The notes: generated by a model from the sequence alone, not told the origin. A stretch of DNA of 64,000 nucleotides from Noviherbaspirillum pedocola (GCF_016632335.1 NZ_JAEPBG010000004.1:62001-126000); one strand, 5' to 3'; shown: positions 18,506 to 27,561, numbered from the stretch's first letter. A program made the numbers and translations.

Positions 18506-19852
18506 ATGGAGATGTTGTTGCATCGTGTGAATAAAGCGGGACCGGGCCGGTCCTTCGGCAGGTTGACTGGGGCGTGCCTGGCCTTGGCGCTTGCGGCATG
18601 CGGCGGTGGAGGCGGTGGTGGAGAGAGCGCCGCGGGCGGCGGCAATGGCTCTTCGGTGTCCACCTCGCCCCCATCCACGGCAAGCGGGACGGCGTCCCCG
18701 GCGCCGGTGGCGGCGCAATTGCTTTTCCATGCGGCATGGACCGCCTCCCCCGTCGACGCGCTGTCCAGCACTTCGGGATTTTCACCGCCGCAGGCATTGA
18801 CCCTTTCGAATCAGACACTGCGTCAGACAGTACGGGTAGCCATAGGCGGCACCAGTTTCCGGCTGCGCCTGTCGAACCTGTACGGCACTGTGCCGCTCGT
18901 CATTTCCAACGTGCATATCGCGCGTAGTACCGGGGATACGGCCGTCGATGTCGCTACCGACAGCGTGGTGGGCTTCAGTGGCCAGGCGGCGGTTACCATC
19001 GCCCCGGGAAGCGAAGTGCTCAGCGATCCAGTAAGCGTTTTCGCCCCGGCACTGTCGCAGCTCGCGGTCAGCATGGCGTTTGCTGCGCCGGTGTCGATCA
19101 CCACCGCGCACGGCTTTGCGCGCGATAAGGTCTATGTCGCCAGCGGCGACCAAAGCAGCGCGCAAGTCTTGCCCGCCGGCGCACAAGCCCTGACCGCAAA
19201 TTATGTATTGAATGCGGTGGAGGCCGTCGATACGCAAGCCAAGCGCGTTGTCGTCGCCTTCGGCGACTCAATTACCGAAGGCGTTCATGCCACGTCGAAC
19301 GGCGCCAGGAGCTATCCCGACCAGTTGAACGACAGGCTTCAGGCGGCCGGTTTGGCGTACGTCGGCGTGATCAATGCCGGTATCGCTGGCAACCGCTGGC
19401 TTGCCGATGGTATTGGCCCGAGCGGGACGAAGCGTTTCCAGCGCGATGCATTGAATGCGGCCGGCGCAAGCCATGTCATTCTGCTTCTCGGCATCAACGA
19501 CATCCTGTTTTCAGGCGCATCGGGCACGCCCGAAGAGGTAAGCGTCGCTCGGCTCATCGCAGCGATAAGCGAGGCGGCGAACGAAGCACGCACTCGCGGG
19601 TTGAAGGTAATCGGCGGCACGCTTGCGCCTTGCGCGCTGCCGGGCACGTCCGAGGCGAAGCGGCAGGCGCTCAATGCCTGGGTACGTTCAAGCGGCGCTT
19701 TTGACGGCGTTGTCGACTTTGATGCTGCGCTGCGCGCGCCAGGCAATCCCGGCCTGCTGAATCCACTCTATGACAGCGGCGACGGCCTGCATCCGAATGA
19801 CGCCGGCTACGGCGCAATGGCGACGGCGGTGAACCTGGCGCTTTTCCAATAG
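18506..19852 (+). CDS. SGNH/GDSL hydrolase lipoprotein
   Basis: A 448-residue secreted esterase. A lipobox (LALAAC) and a Gly/Ser/Thr linker are followed by a beta-rich N-terminal domain of about 170 residues. The SGNH hydrolase domain then shows block I VVAFGDSITEGV (catalytic Ser), block III LLLGINDILFSG (oxyanion Asn) and block V DGLHPNDAGYGAMA (catalytic Asp and His). The N-terminal beta domain plus SGNH arrangement is seen in acetylxylan and other carbohydrate esterases, so deacetylation of a polysaccharide is likely (inference). The start at 18506 follows AGAGGAAG. Confidence 0.87.
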   Translation: MEMLLHRVNKAGPGRSFGRLTGACLALALAACGGGGGGGESAAGGGNGSSVSTSPPSTASGTASPAPVAAQLLFHAAWTASPVDALSSTSGFSPPQALTLSNQTLRQTVRVAIGGTSFRLRLSNLYGTVPLVISNVHIARSTGDTAVDVATDSVVGFSGQAAVTIAPGSEVLSDPVSVFAPALSQLAVSMAFAAPVSITTAHGFARDKVYVASGDQSSAQVLPAGAQALTANYVLNAVEAVDTQAKRVVVAFGDSITEGVHATSNGARSYPDQLNDRLQAAGLAYVGVINAGIAGNRWLADGIGPSGTKRFQRDALNAAGASHVILLLGINDILFSGASGTPEEVSVARLIAAISEAANEARTRGLKVIGGTLAPCALPGTSEAKRQALNAWVRSSGAFDGVVDFDAALRAPGNPGLLNPLYDSGDGLHPNDAGYGAMATAVNLALFQ

Positions 19853-20142
19853 GATGATTTGCCGTTCGAGATTACAGTGCGAATGCCCCGCCTAGGCCTG
19901 GCTGCGAACTTCTCGCATTCGGGGTCGCACAGCATAGGCAGTTGCGTTTTGTTGCCTTGTACGATAAACGATGTCAGTCGGCCATCGGTACGATGCGTCG
20001 TTTAACTCTGTAACTCATTGGTCGCCACATGGGCTACTTTGCTTTGTCTTTGTAGATTCGGTTTGCAGGTCGTGATAGCATCGCGATTATTTCTTCTACG
20101 CAATATTTTCGCGGATTTCCATCCGCGCGATCGCGCCCTGCC

Positions 20143-21321
20143 ATGCTTAGCACCAAAGAAATTTTCCTCATCGCCTCATTGCTGTGCTTCGTGTCCTACC
20201 TGATCCTTTTTTCGTTCCGAGAAGACGGGGTCAAGGGGATACGGCAATTGCTTCTGGCCAGCGTGCTCGGAATGGCCGGCAATATCCTGTATGCCTATGG
20301 GCGCGAACTGTCGCCACTGTTCGCGTTTGAAATTGCAAACACTGTCTACGCTTCGGCTCCGCTTGCGGTCTTTGTCGGCTATCGCCACCTATTCGGCCGC
20401 CGCACCCCCTCCCGCCCCTTGTTTTTGCTGCTGGCGCTGTTCTGTGCCGGAATTTCCTTTTTTCATTACGTTGTCGATTCATTCTCAGCACGCACCATGC
20501 TCGCGTCTATGTTTCAGGCAGGGGTCGCGCTTGCGATTGGGCATACGGTGTTATCGCGTCGCGCTGCATGGCACAAGCCGCTTTATCCCAAGGTCTTCAT
20601 TCTGAGCATGTGTGCTCTTGTGGCAGGTGGACATCTGTTTCGTGCGCTCTGGCAGTTGTATGGTACGCGGCAGCCTGTTTCGTTGCTGGAGCCGTCGGGC
20701 TGGAATGTGATCTTGCTGGCGGCCGGCGGGTTCGCTCTGCCTGTGCTGATTTTTGGCGCGCTGCTGATTGCCCATCGGCGCATCGTGCTGATGGCGGAAT
20801 ATGCGGCAAACCACGATTTCCTTACCGGTGTGTGGTCCCGCCGCGCCTTCTTTGAAATGGGTGAACATGAGTTAGCCCGGGCGGGAAGGACAGGTCTTCC
20901 GATGTCCCTGCTTCTTGTCGATCTGGACAACTTCAAAGCGGTTAATGACACGCAGGGTCATGACAGGGGAGACCAGGTACTCATGGAATTCGTCAGTCAT
21001 GTGCGTCATGAGTTGCGGGTCGTCGATTCGCTTTGCCGCCTTGGTGGAGATGAGTTCGCGGTGCTGATGCCGGACACAGACCTTCCTGGCGCGGCAGCGC
21101 TTGCTGCCCGGCTGCGCGCCAAGGTCGATATGGCGCGTGAACGCATGGCAGGCGTGACACTAAGCATCGGGGTCGCGACACTGCGCGATCGGGATATCGA
21201 TCTCAAGGCGCTGATCAAGCGCGCCGACATTGCCCTTTACGCCGCAAAAGAACGCGGTCGCAACCGTGTGTTTCTTGAACAGGAAGGCACATTGCCTCTT
21301 GTCGTCAAGCATGCGGCTTGA
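20143..21321 (+). CDS. Membrane diguanylate cyclase (GGDEF)
   Basis: A 392-residue c-di-GMP synthase. The N-terminal 210 residues form about six or seven hydrophobic helices, a membrane sensor of unknown ligand. The GGDEF domain follows, with the active-site motif GGDEF at residues 301-305 and an inhibitory-site motif RVVD at 292-295, so product inhibition is expected. No EAL domain is present. It lies a few kb from the replication module and about 12 kb from a c-di-GMP riboswitch. The 290 bp upstream contain no gene that I can recognise. Confidence 0.92.
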   Translation: MLSTKEIFLIASLLCFVSYLILFSFREDGVKGIRQLLLASVLGMAGNILYAYGRELSPLFAFEIANTVYASAPLAVFVGYRHLFGRRTPSRPLFLLLALFCAGISFFHYVVDSFSARTMLASMFQAGVALAIGHTVLSRRAAWHKPLYPKVFILSMCALVAGGHLFRALWQLYGTRQPVSLLEPSGWNVILLAAGGFALPVLIFGALLIAHRRIVLMAEYAANHDFLTGVWSRRAFFEMGEHELARAGRTGLPMSLLLVDLDNFKAVNDTQGHDRGDQVLMEFVSHVRHELRVVDSLCRLGGDEFAVLMPDTDLPGAAALAARLRAKVDMARERMAGVTLSIGVATLRDRDIDLKALIKRADIALYAAKERGRNRVFLEQEGTLPLVVKHAA

Positions 21322-21603
21322 GTTGCTGCTCAAAGTAAAGACTCTTAAGGGATGCTGCACGAGTCACTGCGGACCTGATAAGACGACAAACAAATCGGTT
21401 CACTGCTGTCGGCATTCATGGGGCTAGGCGCTGGCAAGCATCGGTCTTGATAGCGCTGCATTAAGGCAAGCAATCAGAATTGGCAGGGCGAGCTTTGGGA
21501 CGGCACCCGCATGTGCTTAAGGCCGCGTCAGACTCGCCTGCCTAAACGTCCACCAACCGTGCGGGTGCTCACCCTGTTTTCTGGGTCAGCAGGCGTTTAG
21601 CAT

Positions 21604-22332
21604 TCAGATGAAGCTATCGTCATCGGACCCCGGGTCAGAAGAGAAGTCGCTGCTGCCGTCGGAGACCACATTGTTTTGATCGGACGAATAGCTGTCCCGA
21701 TCATCTCGGCTATTGGCCATACTGTTGTCGTCGAGGTAGTAGTTGTTGACCGTTGTGTTCTCGATCGGCTCGTTAAACGAGCCTGCACCGGCTGGATTCA
21801 TGAAGCCTGAGCCGCCATGATGTCCGAGCATATTCTCAATTCCCTGGAACAGGAATGCGCCGCCAGCCACACCCGCAGCGGTTGCTGCCGCGCTGCCAAG
21901 AAAGCTTCCCGCCCGCCCCCCAAAAAATCCCTGCGACGCTGGCGGCGCCGGCTGCGTGTATTGCTGGGGTGGGGGATATGCACCAGGTGCTTGATATTGC
22001 CCAGCGGTGGGGTAGGCAGGTGCGGGAACGGAAGACGGGCGTGATGTCGACGGTGCAGGATGATTGCCCCAGGAGTTCGCCGAATCCAGGAAACCTCGAT
22101 TGGGCGGCTGCGAGGACTGCAATTGATTTTGCAGGGTGGAGATTTGAGCCTTCGCAGCATCGAGGGCCTGTTCCATCAGCATCGCTCTTTGCACCAACAG
22201 ATATGCAGCGTCCGGCTGGCGACTGATGGCATTGGAGATCATTGCATTTGCTTCCGGATCCTTCTGCACATTGGTGGCTTGCACCAGCTGATTGAGGAAC
22301 GTTTGCAGCATCTGCGCTTCTTGAGGACTCAT
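21604..22332 (-). CDS. DUF2076 domain protein
   Basis: A 242-residue DUF2076 protein. The N-terminus (SPQEAQMLQTFLNQLVQATNVQKDPEANAMI) and coiled-coil part (QALDAAKAQISTLQNQLQ) match the family. Then come a Pro/Ala/Gln-rich linker, a glycine-rich hydrophobic segment (FLGSAAATAAGVAGGAFLFQGIENML) and an acidic tail of Ser, Asp and Asn. The family is widespread in proteobacteria with no established function; the hydrophobic segment suggests membrane association. The start at 22332 follows CAGGAGAACC. Confidence 0.88.
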   Translation of the reverse strand: MSPQEAQMLQTFLNQLVQATNVQKDPEANAMISNAISRQPDAAYLLVQRAMLMEQALDAAKAQISTLQNQLQSSQPPNRGFLDSANSWGNHPAPSTSRPSSVPAPAYPTAGQYQAPGAYPPPQQYTQPAPPASQGFFGGRAGSFLGSAAATAAGVAGGAFLFQGIENMLGHHGGSGFMNPAGAGSFNEPIENTTVNNYYLDDNSMANSRDDRDSYSSDQNNVVSDGSSDFSSDPGSDDDSFI

Positions 22333-22459
22333 ACGGTTCTCCTGGTTTGAAAGGTTGATACCCTTGCAAAATAGGATTGCCTAGCGGTTTTACAAGTGCC
22401 CTGTGCAGGCGTATGGAAATTTCGCAAGTACACTCTTCGAAGCAGGAGCCGAATAGAGT

Positions 22460-22852
22460 CTACTGGGCAAGCAGACCGGTCTTGATCATCTGCGGGCGAA
22501 CCAGCGAGGTGTCATAGAACGTCGTCATTTTCCTGATATGTCGCTTGTCCGGGGTGAATTCGAAGACTGACATGCCGCCGAAATGGATGAGTTGGTCGTC
22601 ATGCATCAGCCATTCGTAGTCGGATTGCACGGCAATCGAAATATCACCATTCAGTGCCTGGAATACATTCTTCACCTTTACCGTTGACTTCTTCACGGTT
22701 TTGAACAGCCAGAGGTGGTAGGACTTCACATCGCATGTACCCTTTAACGGTGTGATGATTTCGGCGTCCGGCGTAAAGATCGCAAGCACCTTATCGAAAT
22801 CACGATCGCGCACAGCGATACGGTATTGCAGGCTTAAGTCGAAAGCGTACAT
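22460..22852 (-). CDS. NTF2-like / SnoaL-type protein
   Basis: A 130-residue protein with the NTF2-like alpha+beta barrel pattern: YRIAVRDRDFDKVLAIFTPDAEIITPL, then KVKNVFQALNGDISIAVQSDYEWLMHDDQLIHFGGMSVFEF and HIRKMTTFYDTS. Such proteins are small enzymes or ligand-binding scaffolds; no substrate can be assigned. It is 127 bp from the DUF2076 gene on the same strand and ends the gene series before the candidate origin region. Confidence 0.8.
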   Translation of the reverse strand: MYAFDLSLQYRIAVRDRDFDKVLAIFTPDAEIITPLKGTCDVKSYHLWLFKTVKKSTVKVKNVFQALNGDISIAVQSDYEWLMHDDQLIHFGGMSVFEFTPDKRHIRKMTTFYDTSLVRPQMIKTGLLAQ

Positions 22853-23636
22853 GGCTGTGAAATGCTTGGGAAAGGTGTAGCAGTCTACGTTTTGGCTACG
22901 CTACTGTCTATGAATGCGTTTCGTGAAGAGATTGGAAATTGGGTGGGCACGATCGCTGGTTTCAAATGGGGGTAGTTTTGTCCGAGCTTCCCAGGGGCAT
23001 TAGGACGGCTATCCCTGGGCAGGATAGGACGGCGATTATTACTGCCTCCGTTTCACCCAAAGGCCTCGGGTTTTTCAGCGGCCGTTATGTATGGTCGCCT
23101 CTGCTTCGGCGTTTGAGGCTTGCCCTTTGCCGCAATCAAGCTCCGCTAAGTGTTTGAATTTATGCACATACGAAGTTCGTACGATGCAATATTTGCTGGT
23201 CGGCTCACCTTCTTAATCTGGACTTAAAATCGCCAATGCTATCGCGCCTGATGCTGACCCACCATAACCTATTGTTTTTAAAGGAAACCGAAGTTCGTAC
23301 ATCTCTTCTATCAGCAAATTGATATTCGCCGTTGCAAAGGATGTCTGTGCTGAGCAGCAAGGACGGCACATGACAGATAGGTAAAAGTCTTAGTTGTTCA
23401 AATATGGCCGTGTGTCTTCACTTAGAGCTGCGAGCATGTCCGAACACCAAATCTGGAAGCAATAAGCCTTATCCGCTCGCCGGTAACACAACCTACTCCC
23501 ACAAGCTATAACGATCCCTGGTAACGATCGCCTCAACCCGAATAAACAACGCAGATATCTACGGCCGAAAAAAGCGGCTGAATCTCGTCACAATCTGATC
23601 GCAACACGCTGCGTCTCCGCTTCTACCCGGAAGGAT
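22853..23636 (+). other. Gene-free candidate replication origin (oriV) beside rep
   Basis: These 784 bp contain no convincing gene. They hold a perfect DnaA box TTATGCACA (23160-23168). The exact 12-base repeat CGAAGTTCGTAC occurs at 23171-23182 and again at 23289-23300, the first two bases after the DnaA box. TAACGATC is repeated at 23509-23516 and 23522-23529. The middle part (about 23150-23350) is visibly richer in A and T than the flanks. A DnaA box beside repeated binding-site-like words next to a replication gene is the usual build of a replicon origin; the assignment is inference. Confidence 0.55.
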
Positions 23637-24653
23637 TCATCCCATCGACATTCTTGCCATCTCATCAGCCGACCTGAAAGCGATATCCCCTTGAAGCAAG
23701 GCATTAGCAAACGAGAGGTTCACTGGCAGACTGCCACGCCGCCCGACCACTGCATGGGTGCCCGCATCCGACGCTTCGAATATCCCACAGACCGTGCCGT
23801 CCCGGGCAAGTACCTCGAGACCATGGTGACGTCGCCCAAGACTCGCGAGCATTTCGCTGGCACGTCGAAGTGCTCCATGGCGGGTCGCTTTCTCGTGGCG
23901 TTGCTGCGCAATCCAGGCAAAGTCCAACGGCTTCGCCATCACCGCACGCAAATATGCCACCACGCTACGTCCTCGCAGAGTACTGATGCGATGCCAAACG
24001 GCCGCAACCACATCCCCAAGCCGCTTGCCTGCCAGCTTGGCATGAAGCATCAGCCAGCAAATCGTTCCCTTGCTAATGTCAAGCGTACGCAATCGCAGAA
24101 GCTCGATTGGCAACCCAGTGGAAGGATCGATGTCATTGACTTCCCCAGCGTGTTCTGGCTTTGGAACTGCCGACCGAACAGATGGCTGGGCTGTATTCTG
24201 AAAAGACTGTTCGTCTTTGGTATGTTCTTTCTTTATATATCCGTCTCTCACTTTGAGAGACCGCTCCCTGTGAATAACCTGATTTAATCCGAGCATGGTC
24301 AGTGCCTTCGTAGTGAGCGAGATGGGCGATAGATGAAATTCACCGAAGCTCCTGCGAGTCTGTTCACGAGTAATGTATCCCTTATCGACGAGTTGCTTTA
24401 ACCCCCGATACAGGGTCGCTTCAGAGTTGAGCAGAGCCTCTGCACGCAGCAGATCGCGCCTTGGAAAAATCGCTTTTCTGGCGTTCCGGAGATTGAGGAA
24501 GGTAAGTATGCCGAACAGTACGCGCCTGGATGTCGCATTGAGATCCAGGCAGAGAAGAGGATTGAATACAGCCGCACGCGCTTCAATAAGGGAAGAGGGG
24601 AGGGGGCGTGCAACCGCCACCGCCCGATCTGCCGCTGGAGGAAGATAGGTCAT
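23637..24653 (-). CDS. Putative replication initiator, winged-helix DNA-binding protein
   Basis: A 338-residue protein placed third in a parA-parB-rep series, the position of the initiator gene in many secondary replicons. Residues 35-125 form a winged-helix-like DNA-binding region (SRRVLFGILTFLNLRNARKAIFPRRDLL, then STEATLYRGLKQL-type LNSEATLYRGLKQLVDKGYITREQ). The rest is basic with another helical domain (LDISKGTICWLMLHAKLAGKRLGDVVAAVWHRI). It is neither a classical RepA (RPA family) nor RepC that I can recognise. The start at 24653 is set by AAGGAG four bases upstream. That site is buried in a perfect hairpin, so translation is probably controlled. Function is inferred from context. Confidence 0.7.
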   Translation of the reverse strand: MTYLPPAADRAVAVARPLPSSLIEARAAVFNPLLCLDLNATSRRVLFGILTFLNLRNARKAIFPRRDLLRAEALLNSEATLYRGLKQLVDKGYITREQTRRSFGEFHLSPISLTTKALTMLGLNQVIHRERSLKVRDGYIKKEHTKDEQSFQNTAQPSVRSAVPKPEHAGEVNDIDPSTGLPIELLRLRTLDISKGTICWLMLHAKLAGKRLGDVVAAVWHRISTLRGRSVVAYLRAVMAKPLDFAWIAQQRHEKATRHGALRRASEMLASLGRRHHGLEVLARDGTVCGIFEASDAGTHAVVGRRGSLPVNLSFANALLQGDIAFRSADEMARMSMG

Positions 24654-24657
24654 GACA

Positions 24658-24681
24658 CTCCTTTTTGTCTGGAAAAAGGAG
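24658..24681 (-). promoter_or_regulatory. Hairpin that masks the rep ribosome-binding site
   Basis: In the rep mRNA a perfect 9-bp stem (CUCCUUUUU and AAAAAGGAG) closes a 6-base loop. Its 3' arm is the ribosome-binding site, ending four bases before the rep AUG. Folding would block translation of rep. Similar hairpins are stabilised by counter-transcribed RNA in repABC replicons. Confidence 0.75.
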
Positions 24682-24691
24682 CCCCATAGGC

Positions 24692-24719
24692 TTGACACGA
24701 CCTTGAAGTGCGATAGAAT
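24692..24719 (+). promoter_or_regulatory. Sigma-70-type promoter for an antisense RNA
   Basis: TTGACA (24692-24697) is followed after 16 bases by TAGAAT (24714-24719): a perfect -35 and a five-of-six -10. It points away from rep, into the rep leader on the opposite strand. No open reading frame of note follows it, so an RNA product is expected. Confidence 0.72.
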
Positions 24720-24725
24720 CGGGAC

Positions 24726-24828
24726 TGTCTGAGTAGGTCCACGAGCCGACGCCAATCGGTTCCATCGCAAATTCAAGCGGTCTTCCTACTATTCAACAGC
24801 CCGAGCGCCAACTCGGGCTGTTGTCTAT
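24726..24828 (+). ncRNA. Candidate counter-transcribed RNA controlling rep
   Basis: Predicted antisense transcript of about 100 bases, complementary to the leader of the rep mRNA. It begins near 24726, about seven bases after the -10 box. It ends at a strong hairpin with a perfect 12-bp stem (CAACAGCCCGAG 24794-24805 and CTCGGGCTGTTG 24812-24823) and 6-base loop, followed by a short U-rich stretch. Known repABC replicons carry a similar antisense RNA between repB and repC that represses the initiator. Here the same slot between parB and rep is occupied. The ends are inferred; the U-run is weaker than in a textbook terminator. Confidence 0.6.
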
Positions 24829-24906
24829 GTGGGACTCGCTAAAAAGCGTTTTCAGGCTTACATAGCATTTCTCTCTTTAAAGAATTGATAGGGTAGGACG
24901 CTATGA

Positions 24907-25878
24907 TTAGCCGCCCTTAATCTTTCCCCGCACGTACTGTTCGAATTCTTTTGCCCAATCTGCGGCCTCCTCTTCACCAACGCTCGATGCGAAGTCGATA
25001 ACAACACGGTTTCCGCGGGTTTGAATCTTGCAAAAGGTCTGCTTGCCGGTTTTTACGATGCGCGGCTGCAAGCGTGAAACCGTCGACTGTGCTTTCGAGC
25101 GGGACGCATGGGCGACTGCCTGCGCTTGCGTGTATCTACTGTCCTTTGCAAGCATCTGCACTGCTTCGATGACAAGCTCTCCATTGCCGCTTTCCGCCGC
25201 CTGTGCCAGCTTGGTCGCTGCCTTGCTTCCGAGAATATGTGGTTTTGCTTCGAGATGGGCCAAGGCTTCCGCCGGAAGCCGGTCGAAACTGAACAGATCC
25301 GACACGGTGGTCGCTGGTACACCCGCCTCAGATGCCAAGTCCGCCTGAGATTTTCCCGTTTGAAGCTGTCTTCGTTTAAAACCCAAGTATTTCTCATAGT
25401 CAGGCAAGGAGGGCTGGAGCAGGTTAGCGTAAAAGGCGCTTAGTTCAACCAGATCATCGTTCGTCTCAAGCCCCACTGCCGTAATGGTAGATCGGCCGAG
25501 AATACGGTAAGCCTCAACCCGATTGTGGCCAGAGATGATTTCAAACCCGCCTTCGACACGCGGCCGAACGGTAATCGCTTGCACTAGAGGATTGTTGCGC
25601 AGGTTTTCCACCAGTTCAGAAAACTGTTCCTCGCTCAGCTTGCGCCGACGACCAGGCACCGTATGCAATTCCTCAAGGGGGATCTCAAGGCTGCGACCCT
25701 GCGCCAACAGGGTTTCAAGCTCCTTGATCCTATCTTTCGCCGTTGCGTACTTTCCCTGCAGATCCATGAGCTGCCCAGGCGCAGTGCGTGGCACACGTAC
25801 CTGCACTGGCCCCGTTCCTTGATCATCATCGAGGGTAATGGACCTGGCCTTCTCAGCCTGGCGCGACGTTAATGACAT
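24907..25878 (-). CDS. parB: ParB/RepB-family partition protein
   Basis: A 323-residue DNA-binding partition protein. The N-terminal ParB/Srx CTPase-type region reads LHTVPGRRRKLSEEQFSELVENLRNNPLVQAITVRP, with ISGHNRVEAYRILGR as the GERR-equivalent motif. A helix-turn-helix follows (KSQADLASEAGVPATTVSDLFSFDRLP). The C-terminal part is probably the dimerisation domain. It lies 13 bp after parA with its own GAGGAA site. It should bind parS-like palindromes and segregate the replicon with ParA. Confidence 0.9.
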   Translation of the reverse strand: MSLTSRQAEKARSITLDDDQGTGPVQVRVPRTAPGQLMDLQGKYATAKDRIKELETLLAQGRSLEIPLEELHTVPGRRRKLSEEQFSELVENLRNNPLVQAITVRPRVEGGFEIISGHNRVEAYRILGRSTITAVGLETNDDLVELSAFYANLLQPSLPDYEKYLGFKRRQLQTGKSQADLASEAGVPATTVSDLFSFDRLPAEALAHLEAKPHILGSKAATKLAQAAESGNGELVIEAVQMLAKDSRYTQAQAVAHASRSKAQSTVSRLQPRIVKTGKQTFCKIQTRGNRVVIDFASSVGEEEAADWAKEFEQYVRGKIKGG

Positions 25879-25891
25879 GATTATTCATTCC

Positions 25892-27094
25892 TCAAATTAG
25901 CGACGGTTGCTTTTCCGTTTCCCAAAGCGCACAAGTCTTGTTATCGATGAGGTCGACCAATCGATCAAAAGGCTCGGCAATTCTCCGGTACGCATCCGTG
26001 CTGCCGTCATAAGACGGCATGTCATATACAGTGGAGAACTCGGCAGATGTGTTCATCGCCAGCGGTGTCTCCGGAATCTCTACCGGGAGCACGTGATCGC
26101 GGTAAGTCTTGATAATCCAGTCCTTCACCAGCTCGGCGGTGGGCTTCTTTGGAATGCGGGTGATCAGAATGTCGATGTAATCGAAAACCTTGGAATCCTC
26201 AGTGTGCTTATTCGATTGCAACCCGCCGATCAGGTCTGAAAACAGTGACCAGAATTGCACCATCGATGCAAAGGACAAGGCATCCGGAACGACCGGGACA
26301 ATGATCGAATCACCGGCGAACAGAGCATTGATCGTCAAATAGGAAAGGGTAGGGGCCGTATCGATGATGATGTAATCGTATTCATCGAGCAATGGCTCCA
26401 ATCCCCGGCGAAGCACTTTCCAGAACTGAAAGGTTTCATCGCCCTGGTGCACCTTGGCCGGCAACATGAACTCGGCATTGAAGAGATCGGTCGAACTCGG
26501 AATCAGATCGAGGTTGTCCCAATAGGTCTTCATCGGAGCATGGCGAAGATCTTCTACACTGCCATCGACCAGCGGTAATATGGTCTGCTCGGCATCGATC
26601 TCCGCATGGGGATTAATGCCGAAAAATGTGGTCGTGGAGCCTTGCGGATCGAGATCGAGGATCAAGACTTTACGACACCGACGTAGCGTCAGACCCTGTG
26701 CCAGCATCATTGAAGTCGTGGTCTTGGTCACACCACCCTTGAAATTGCCGACCGTGATGATTTTCCCTTTTTGCCCCGGTGCCCGTTCTGGAATATCAAC
26801 GGTTTTCTTCACCCACTGCATCGTCTCGGCGAGAGTGAAATAGCGCATTCTTCCCGGCGCTTCCTGCTTACCGGTTGGCAGTTCGCCGCGCTTGAGCAGG
26901 TAATTCATCTTTGTTTTATCAATGCTACAAAGGGCTTGCACCTTGTTGCTCGGATAAATAGGAGCCTGTTTGCGCGGGAAAGGCTGCAGCATCGAATCCC
27001 GAATTTTCTGCAGCATCTTGCCGGACCGATCCGACAAGGCAAGCAGCTCATCGGCGTCGACGCCACGTGGGACGGGTGCCAGATCCAACTTCAT
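25892..27094 (-). CDS. parA: ParA-family partition ATPase
   Basis: A 400-residue partition ATPase of the larger type with an N-terminal DNA-binding region of about 100 residues (KVQALCSIDKTKMNYLLKRGELPTGKQ resembles a MerR-like helix-turn-helix). The deviant Walker A KGGVTKTT lies at residues 119-126, followed by VLILDLDPQGSTTTFFG and DYIIIDTAPTLSYLTINALF. Large ParA proteins of this kind usually repress their own operon as well as drive segregation. It is the first gene of the parA-parB pair; a 467-bp region with several inverted repeats lies upstream and probably holds its promoter. Confidence 0.93.
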   Translation of the reverse strand: MKLDLAPVPRGVDADELLALSDRSGKMLQKIRDSMLQPFPRKQAPIYPSNKVQALCSIDKTKMNYLLKRGELPTGKQEAPGRMRYFTLAETMQWVKKTVDIPERAPGQKGKIITVGNFKGGVTKTTTSMMLAQGLTLRRCRKVLILDLDPQGSTTTFFGINPHAEIDAEQTILPLVDGSVEDLRHAPMKTYWDNLDLIPSSTDLFNAEFMLPAKVHQGDETFQFWKVLRRGLEPLLDEYDYIIIDTAPTLSYLTINALFAGDSIIVPVVPDALSFASMVQFWSLFSDLIGGLQSNKHTEDSKVFDYIDILITRIPKKPTAELVKDWIIKTYRDHVLPVEIPETPLAMNTSAEFSTVYDMPSYDGSTDAYRRIAEPFDRLVDLIDNKTCALWETEKQPSLI

Positions 27095-27561
27095 TCAGTA
27101 ACTCCAGGATAAAAAATGCGCGGCAAAATGCGCAACACGGCTTCGGAATATCCTTATCGCATCCGTGTTGTCTACGTTTCCAGAATAATACAACCGAATT
27201 CACGGTTTTGGCTAGAATCGGTATGAATCTTCGCTGCGGTATGAATTGCCGCAAAGGGTGTGGTGTCGCGTCCGACGCGGCGTCGGCGTGAAAAAATCGC
27301 GATTTCCGTATGCCGGGCATTGATTCACAACGGATTGAATAGGCGTCTTGCGTGGCATTATCGTGCGGCTGTAAGACTGGAACGAATTTGGAAGCCGGAT
27401 GCAAGACGATGGACACGCGTCCTGAATAACACAATATTTCCAATAAGAAATGTCGCGGATGCATCGACTCCCGGATCGACTACCACAGTTCCGAATCCGG
27501 GGTGCGAATACTCCGACGCAATTCACAGCTTAATAAAGCAGGAGAAGAAAACGCGCGCAAA
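27095..27561 (-). promoter_or_regulatory. Control region upstream of parA with palindromes (candidate operator/parS)
   Basis: No gene is recognisable in these 467 bp. Direct observations: CAACACGG (27133-27140) is repeated inverted as CCGTGTTG (27163-27170). CGGTATGAAT occurs at 27219-27228 and 27237-27246, 18 bases apart. CCGACGC and GCGTCGG form a perfect palindrome around 27279 (27272-27286). AAATCGCGATTT (27294-27305) is a perfect 12-bp palindrome. Any of these could be ParA operators or ParB parS sites; the assignment is inference. Confidence 0.5.

Noticed and set aside
24794-24823. The 12-bp hairpin as a simple terminator of parB only
   Set aside because: It lies 84 bases after the parB stop and has no U-run on the minus strand; the plus-strand promoter placed before it fits an antisense RNA end better, although a double role is possible.
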